A stretch of DNA of 10,466 bases. It comes from an uncultured Fibrobacter sp. (GTDB lineage: Bacteria > Fibrobacterota > Fibrobacteria > Fibrobacterales > Fibrobacteraceae). How positions within the stretch are numbered: the first letter of the stretch is position 1; the number at the start of each line of letters is the position of its first letter. This document shows, piece after piece, positions 7,232 to 10,466 of this stretch. Below the pieces are notes generated by a model, which saw only the letters and a list, made by a program, of their open reading frames with translations, ran no database searches and was not told the origin of the DNA. The stretch is taken from contig CAMZFJ010000033.1 in the NCBI GenBank assembly GCA_947306025.1, positions 1-10,466 of the forward strand, read 5' to 3'. The translations under genes were made by a program, and so were the position numbers.

Positions 7232-8761
7232 TTAGAACTGTTCGAAGAACTTGTGGACTTCCTGAGGAACCCAGGTATTCTGCCAGTTACCGTTATCGTA
7301 GGCTGTCCACTGGTGCTGACCGTTCCAGCTGCAGAACTTGACCGGGAAGCGTTCGTCGACGGTTGTGAAATCATAGCAGAGGTGTCCGCTGCCACCGACT
7401 TCCTTCGGCTTTTCAGCGCTGGCATCGGTGAAGTTGCCATCTGCATCGGCCTTACCGTTGTTTTTGAGGATGCGCTTCAGTGCACTGTCTCTGGCGCGGT
7501 TGTACTGGCAGGTGCCGTCATTCTTGCCGTGCACGGCCATCCAGGCGATAGGCAAGCCCTTGTTCTTCGGCAGGTAGATGTTGTAGTCGGCGGTTGCGTA
7601 CACGGCTACGGCGCGCAGGCGGTCTTGCATATCCTGGGCCATGGAGTTCGTGACCATGGCGCCGAAGCTGAAGCCCGTCATGAACACGCGGCTGGTGTCA
7701 ATGCAGTAGTTTTCTTCGAGAGTCGTAAGCAACTGGTTGATGAACTTGTGGTCCTTGTCGCTAGATACGCTCCACGGCATGCCGTCGGTATCGCCACGCG
7801 GAGAAACGAAGATATAGTTGCCTTCGGTGTCGAGCTTCTGCTGGCCGTAGTACGGACTCGGATGGTCCTGGTCCGCATAGTGGTGGACGAAGTCTTCGGC
7901 GTTAGAGCCCATGCAGTGCATGGCGAAGAGCAATTTGTAAGGTTTATTGTTGTCGTAGTTTTTGGGCAAAGTGAGGAAGTATTCGCGGTTTTCGCTGCCC
8001 ACTCTCAATTCGAAGCGGTCGCCGTTTTCGACACTCTTGGTCTTCTGCAGCTTGGAAGTCGTGCCGCAGCCCTTACTCGGGGTCGGGTCGTTCTTCAAGG
8101 CGTAACCGAATTTGAATGTCGGTGCCGGAGGCGGGGTCTTCGTGAGCTTCACGTTGAGCGTGGTATCGAGCGTGTTGAGCTTGATGGTGAGCGTATCGTA
8201 GCCTTCGGTGGTAAATTGGATAGCTTCATCCTTTTGTGCGTCCTTCATGAGGGCGCTTGCGCCAGCTTGTGTGCCGAAAGAGCTGCTGTAGCTGCCTTCG
8301 GTCGTGAACTTGAAATTCTGCTTTGCGCTGCCGACGGAGACCTGTGCAAAATAGGTTCCCTTAGCGCTGAGTCCCTTGCTCAAGTTGTATGTGCCGGAGC
8401 CCTGCAATGTCTTTTTGAAAACTTGGTTGCCCAGCGAGTTAAAAATCTTCACCTGGACTGGCTGCGTACTGCTCTGGGAGTAAGAGAGTATGCCATTATT
8501 GATATTGACATACCCGACGGCGTTTTTGAAATTTGGATGAATGGCGGTTGGGATCGAATCTTTTTCATCTTCGTGGATGGTGAATTCGCCCTTGTCGTCA
8601 GTCTTTGCAGTCTTGCCTTCTTTAAGCAGGCTGACATCGACGTCTTTGAGGGCTTTTCCTTGATCGTCGGATACTTTACCGCTGATTGTATAAGCAAATG
8701 ATGTGGAACATAAAGCCGCAACACACGCTGCGGATACTAGTGAAAGACGTTTAGCTTTCAT
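7232..8761 (-). CDS. Secreted feruloyl esterase-like alpha/beta hydrolase, paralogue 3
   Basis: The 509-residue precursor has a signal peptide (1-23, ending SFA before YTISG), a carboxypeptidase-regulatory-like domain (about 24-63), a T9SS-sorting-like beta-sandwich (about 90-155, with IFNSLGNQVF), a short module ending LDTTLNVKL, and an esterase domain from about 216. It carries PTPSKGCG (226-233), MHCMG (281-285), CIDTSRVF, nucleophile S365 in GFSFG, D415 after VHGKN, and H483 in GQHQW. Cysteines 232, 283, 353, 418, 462 and 477 match those of paralogue 2. The last residues, VHKFFEQF, are the same as in paralogue 2, and there is no C-terminal sorting domain. The expected role is removal of feruloyl or related ester groups from plant cell-wall xylan. 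AAAGGAG (8768-8774) precedes the ATG by six bases. It is transcribed divergently from the NYN gene. Confidence 0.88.
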   Translation of the reverse strand: MKAKRLSLVSAACVAALCSTSFAYTISGKVSDDQGKALKDVDVSLLKEGKTAKTDDKGEFTIHEDEKDSIPTAIHPNFKNAVGYVNINNGILSYSQSSTQPVQVKIFNSLGNQVFKKTLQGSGTYNLSKGLSAKGTYFAQVSVGSAKQNFKFTTEGSYSSSFGTQAGASALMKDAQKDEAIQFTTEGYDTLTIKLNTLDTTLNVKLTKTPPPAPTFKFGYALKNDPTPSKGCGTTSKLQKTKSVENGDRFELRVGSENREYFLTLPKNYDNNKPYKLLFAMHCMGSNAEDFVHHYADQDHPSPYYGQQKLDTEGNYIFVSPRGDTDGMPWSVSSDKDHKFINQLLTTLEENYCIDTSRVFMTGFSFGAMVTNSMAQDMQDRLRAVAVYATADYNIYLPKNKGLPIAWMAVHGKNDGTCQYNRARDSALKRILKNNGKADADGNFTDASAEKPKEVGGSGHLCYDFTTVDERFPVKFCSWNGQHQWTAYDNGNWQNTWVPQEVHKFFEQF

Positions 8762-8850
8762 TCTACACTCCTTTTATAAACCAAAATTGTCTCTTTGGAC
8801 CTCTTAACCCAATTAAAATTTATTCTTTTAAGATAGAATAATCACGAATG

Positions 8851-8879
8851 TAAATATTTTGTTATGGACATTTTGTCAA
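8851..8879 (-). promoter_or_regulatory. Candidate promoter for esterase paralogue 3
   Basis: On the minus strand a perfect TTGACA (8874-8879) is followed after 17 bases by TATTTA (8851-8856), a weak -10 match. The -10 lies about 90 bp upstream of the start codon, which would leave a leader of roughly 80 bases. I saw no clear operator in that leader. Confidence 0.4.
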
Positions 8880-8969
8880 AAAGTTAGGCTTAAAACAGAA
8901 TTTTGTAAGTTTTTAGACAGCGGTCTTCCATCTGCCTACTGCTACTTAGAAACGTTCCTATTGCAATCT

Positions 8970-9000
8970 CTAGTAACTATTAACTAGTAACTAGTAACTA
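8970..9000 (+). repeat. Heptanucleotide tandem repeat (CTAGTAA) directly upstream of the NYN gene
   Basis: Four consecutive 7-base units (CTAGTAA, CTATTAA, CTAGTAA, CTAGTAA) run from 8970 to 8997, and a fifth begins with CTA at 8998. The array ends about 10 bases before the ATG at 9011 and occupies the place where a Shine-Dalgarno site would be expected; none is visible. Each unit contains TAG and TAA, so the array blocks upstream extension of the reading frame. Confidence 0.8.
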
Positions 9001-9010
9001 TATTAAACGC

Positions 9011-10165
9011 ATGAACCACATTGCAATTTTTATCGACGCTGAAAACCTTACCAATTGGATCAAGCACGATGGCGTGCAGTCGCTTATGGACGAACTTTTG
9101 CCGCTGGGGCAAATTGTCGTGCGCAAGGCGTATGGTAAATGGTCTTCGCCGCAGCTGATTCCCATGCAGTCGACGCTCAACGAGAATGGATTTGAGCTTG
9201 TGCATACGTTCCATCCGGTGAGTGGCAAAAATTCGACGGATATCAAGATGACGGTCGATACGATGGAAGTGGCGCTTGATTCGCAGGTGCAATGGATTGT
9301 CCTTGCCACAGGCGATTCCGATTTTTCGCCTTTGTTCCGCAAACTCCGCGAGCAGGGGAAAGAAGTCATTGGCGTGGGTCCCAAGTCCCCGCTTAGCGAG
9401 TGCGTCAAGAATTCTTGCTCCAGGTACATTTATACCGACGATGCTACGGCGGCCGATGATGATTCCGGCGATGAAGCGTCAGATGCCAAGGAACGCGCTA
9501 ACCGTCTTGTTTCCGAAAAGATTGATTCCATGGAAATGCTCCGTAGCGTTTTGCAGAAAGAAGATGGCCCGATTGCGCTTGCGGCGATTAAGCCCAAGAT
9601 GCTCGGGATCGATAACGCGTTTAACGAAAAGCGCCTCGGGTTCAAGACGTTCAAGGATTTTGTGAAGTCGGCGGACTTTGTGCAGATAACGGATGTCGGT
9701 GGTGGTTCGTACACAGTTGCGCTCGCCGAGCAGAAGGTCGCTGTCGAAGAAGATTCGCAGATGATTTTGGCAAAGGCGCTCAAGCGTAAAGGCTGGGACA
9801 TGTTCCCGCGCAACATGCTCAAGAAAATTTATGCAGAAGCTTGTGATATTACGTCGTTCGTACCGATGAACAAGCAAGACTTGGTTCAGGAAATTGTCGC
9901 GAAGAATATTGCCGGCACGACAAGCAGCATTATCAACCGCGCGCTGGGAACGTTCTTCAAGGCGAAGCTTGTGACCATCAGCGGTGGTGATGATAAACTT
10001 TGGACTGTTGCCGAAACAAACCAGTACTGGAAAGAAATTGACAAGGCGATGCTCGACAGGCTCCGCGTGAGCCTCAAGGAAACCGGTCAAAAAGTTCCCA
10101 AGAAAGATATTGTCGCTATTTTGTACGGAAAGTACGCCGAAAGCGAAGCGGAGAAGCTGGTGTAA
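9011..10165 (+). CDS. NYN-domain (PIN-like) protein with OST-HTH/LOTUS-like domain
   Basis: The 384-residue cytoplasmic protein starts with an NYN domain (about 1-142) of the LabA/DUF88 group: FIDAENL with D9, TDIKM with D77, and [20 protein letters not shown] with D102 and D104. These acidic residues form the predicted metal-binding site of a PIN-like ribonuclease. An acidic linker (143-160) follows. Residues about 170-238 look like an OST-HTH/LOTUS domain ([31 protein letters not shown]), a fold known to bind RNA or protein partners. Residues about 250-335 form another winged-helix-like segment ending KLWTVAE, followed by a short helical tail. An RNA-processing or RNA-decay role is likely from the family; the target is unknown. 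There is no Shine-Dalgarno site; a heptad repeat lies just upstream. It is divergent from esterase paralogue 3. Confidence 0.85.
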   Translation: MNHIAIFIDAENLTNWIKHDGVQSLMDELLPLGQIVVRKAYGKWSSPQLIPMQSTLNENGFELVHTFHPVSGKNSTDIKMTVDTMEVALDSQVQWIVLATGDSDFSPLFRKLREQGKEVIGVGPKSPLSECVKNSCSRYIYTDDATAADDDSGDEASDAKERANRLVSEKIDSMEMLRSVLQKEDGPIALAAIKPKMLGIDNAFNEKRLGFKTFKDFVKSADFVQITDVGGGSYTVALAEQKVAVEEDSQMILAKALKRKGWDMFPRNMLKKIYAEACDITSFVPMNKQDLVQEIVAKNIAGTTSSIINRALGTFFKAKLVTISGGDDKLWTVAETNQYWKEIDKAMLDRLRVSLKETGQKVPKKDIVAILYGKYAESEAEKLV

Positions 10166-10206
10166 TTGAGGCTGTGAGGTATGAGGTCGTGCTAACGCAC
10201 TTTGAG

Positions 10207-10280
10207 CCTCGCGATATTGAGAATGAAGTGGCGCGTTCGTCATCCTCGCGATATTGAGAATGAAGTGGAGCATTCGTCAT
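10207..10280. repeat. 37-bp direct tandem duplication
   Basis: The segments 10207-10243 and 10244-10280 are adjacent copies of one 37-base unit, beginning CCTCGCGATATTGAGAATG and ending TTCGTCAT, with two mismatches (GGCGCG versus GGAGCA). The unit contains fragments resembling both ends of the dispersed palindromic element, GAGAATGA and CGTCAT. It lies just downstream of the NYN gene. Confidence 0.85.
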
Positions 10281-10341
10281 CCTGAGCAGCGCGAAGGATC
10301 CATAAAATCAAGAAATAATAGATTCTCCTACGGAGAATGAC
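10275..10341. repeat. Dispersed imperfect palindromic intergenic element, copy C
   Basis: The left arm is CGTCATCCTGAGCAGCG continuing to GAAGGATCC (up to 10302); the right arm GATTCTCCTACGGAGAATGAC is at 10321-10341. Its ends match copies A and B. The right arm can itself fold as ATTCTCC/GGAGAAT. It lies between the converging NYN and TolC-like genes, where no ordinary terminator is seen, so it may also end transcription. Confidence 0.7.
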
Positions 10342-10347
10342 TAATGC

Positions 10348-10466
10348 TTAATCCAGCTTCCCTTGGTACAAATCGAGCAGATTGCGGGCGAGGAGACTCG
10401 TGTATTTTGCGTTCGTGAGCGTGGACTGTGCGCTTTCGAGGCGGTTCTTCTGCGAAAGGTAATCGG
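10348..10466 (-). CDS. TolC-family outer-membrane efflux protein, C-terminal fragment
   Basis: Read on the minus strand from the window edge, one frame stays open for 38 residues and then ends in TAA (10348-10350). It begins DYLSQKNRLESAQSTLTNAK and ends LLARNLLDLYQGKLD. This pattern (YL..QN.L..AQ..L..AKY..L....LL.LY.G) is the typical last helix of TolC/OEP outer-membrane channel proteins, which form the exit duct of tripartite efflux pumps and type I secretion systems. The rest of the gene lies beyond the right edge, so substrate and partners cannot be named. It converges on the NYN gene, with repeats between them. Confidence 0.65.
   Translation of the reverse strand, partial: DYLSQKNRLESAQSTLTNAKYTSLLARNLLDLYQGKLD

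Noticed and set aside
7253..8701. Long plus-strand open frame of 482 codons antisense to esterase paralogue 3
   Set aside because: It mirrors the codon structure of the real gene; the translation is low-complexity (rich in V, A, E, G) with no recognisable domain and no ribosome-binding site. The minus-strand frame has a signal peptide, domains and catalytic motifs.
8970..9000. CRISPR-like array
   Set aside because: The units are 7 bases long and directly adjacent, without spacers, so this is a simple tandem repeat.
10168..10210. Terminator for the NYN gene formed by GAGGCT and AGCCTC
   Set aside because: The six-base arms are separated by a loop of about 31 bases and no T-run follows, so it is not a convincing rho-independent terminator.
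9479..10273. Minus-strand open frame of 264 codons antisense to the NYN gene
   Set aside because: The NYN/OST-HTH motifs on the plus strand are decisive; this frame also runs into the 37-bp repeat and has no recognisable content.
10207..10280. CRISPR repeat-spacer pair
   Set aside because: The two 37-base copies abut with no spacer, and no cas gene is present in the window.

Overview
The window most likely comes from a Fibrobacter-like gut bacterium (Fibrobacterota). This is an inference from four things: three secreted feruloyl-esterase-type enzymes joined to small beta-sandwich modules, a protein with a C-terminus like the type IX secretion (T9SS) sorting domain, a phosphoglucosamine mutase of the Bacteroidota/archaeal subtype, and imperfect palindromic repeats in the intergenic gaps. 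No rRNA, tRNA, CRISPR array, integrase or transposase was found.

Left part (1-3422, plus strand): the 3' part of an AT-rich gene for a secreted protein of unknown function; an eight-helix membrane protein resembling the YhhN/TMEM86 lysoplasmalogenase family; and a compact pair made of a small cupin and a GlmM-type phosphosugar mutase, both with strong Shine-Dalgarno sites. The pair ends in a dispersed repeat and a bidirectional terminator.

Middle part (3629-8761, minus strand): three consecutive paralogous esterases. Each has its own Shine-Dalgarno site and a gap of roughly 240-360 bp before the next gene, and a hairpin terminator follows each one, so each looks like its own transcription unit rather than part of an operon. 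All share one architecture: signal peptide, carboxypeptidase-regulatory-like beta domain, a T9SS-sorting-like beta-sandwich, a short third beta module, then an alpha/beta-hydrolase domain with GFSFG or GFSYG. Copies 2 and 3 are close to each other; copy 1 has diverged around the active site. The likely job is cleavage of feruloyl or acetyl esters on plant hemicellulose outside the cell or at its surface.

Right part (9011-10466): a plus-strand NYN-domain (PIN-like nuclease fold) protein with an OST-HTH/LOTUS-like domain, preceded by a heptanucleotide tandem repeat where the ribosome-binding site should be. After it come a 37-bp tandem duplication, another dispersed palindromic element, and the C-terminal end of a TolC-like outer-membrane efflux protein on the minus strand that runs off the window.

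Nothing here is clearly a new defence or mobile system. The most unusual points are the N-terminal placement of the sorting-like domain in the esterases, the shifted cysteine in copy 1, the heptad repeat at the NYN gene, and the NYN/OST-HTH protein itself.
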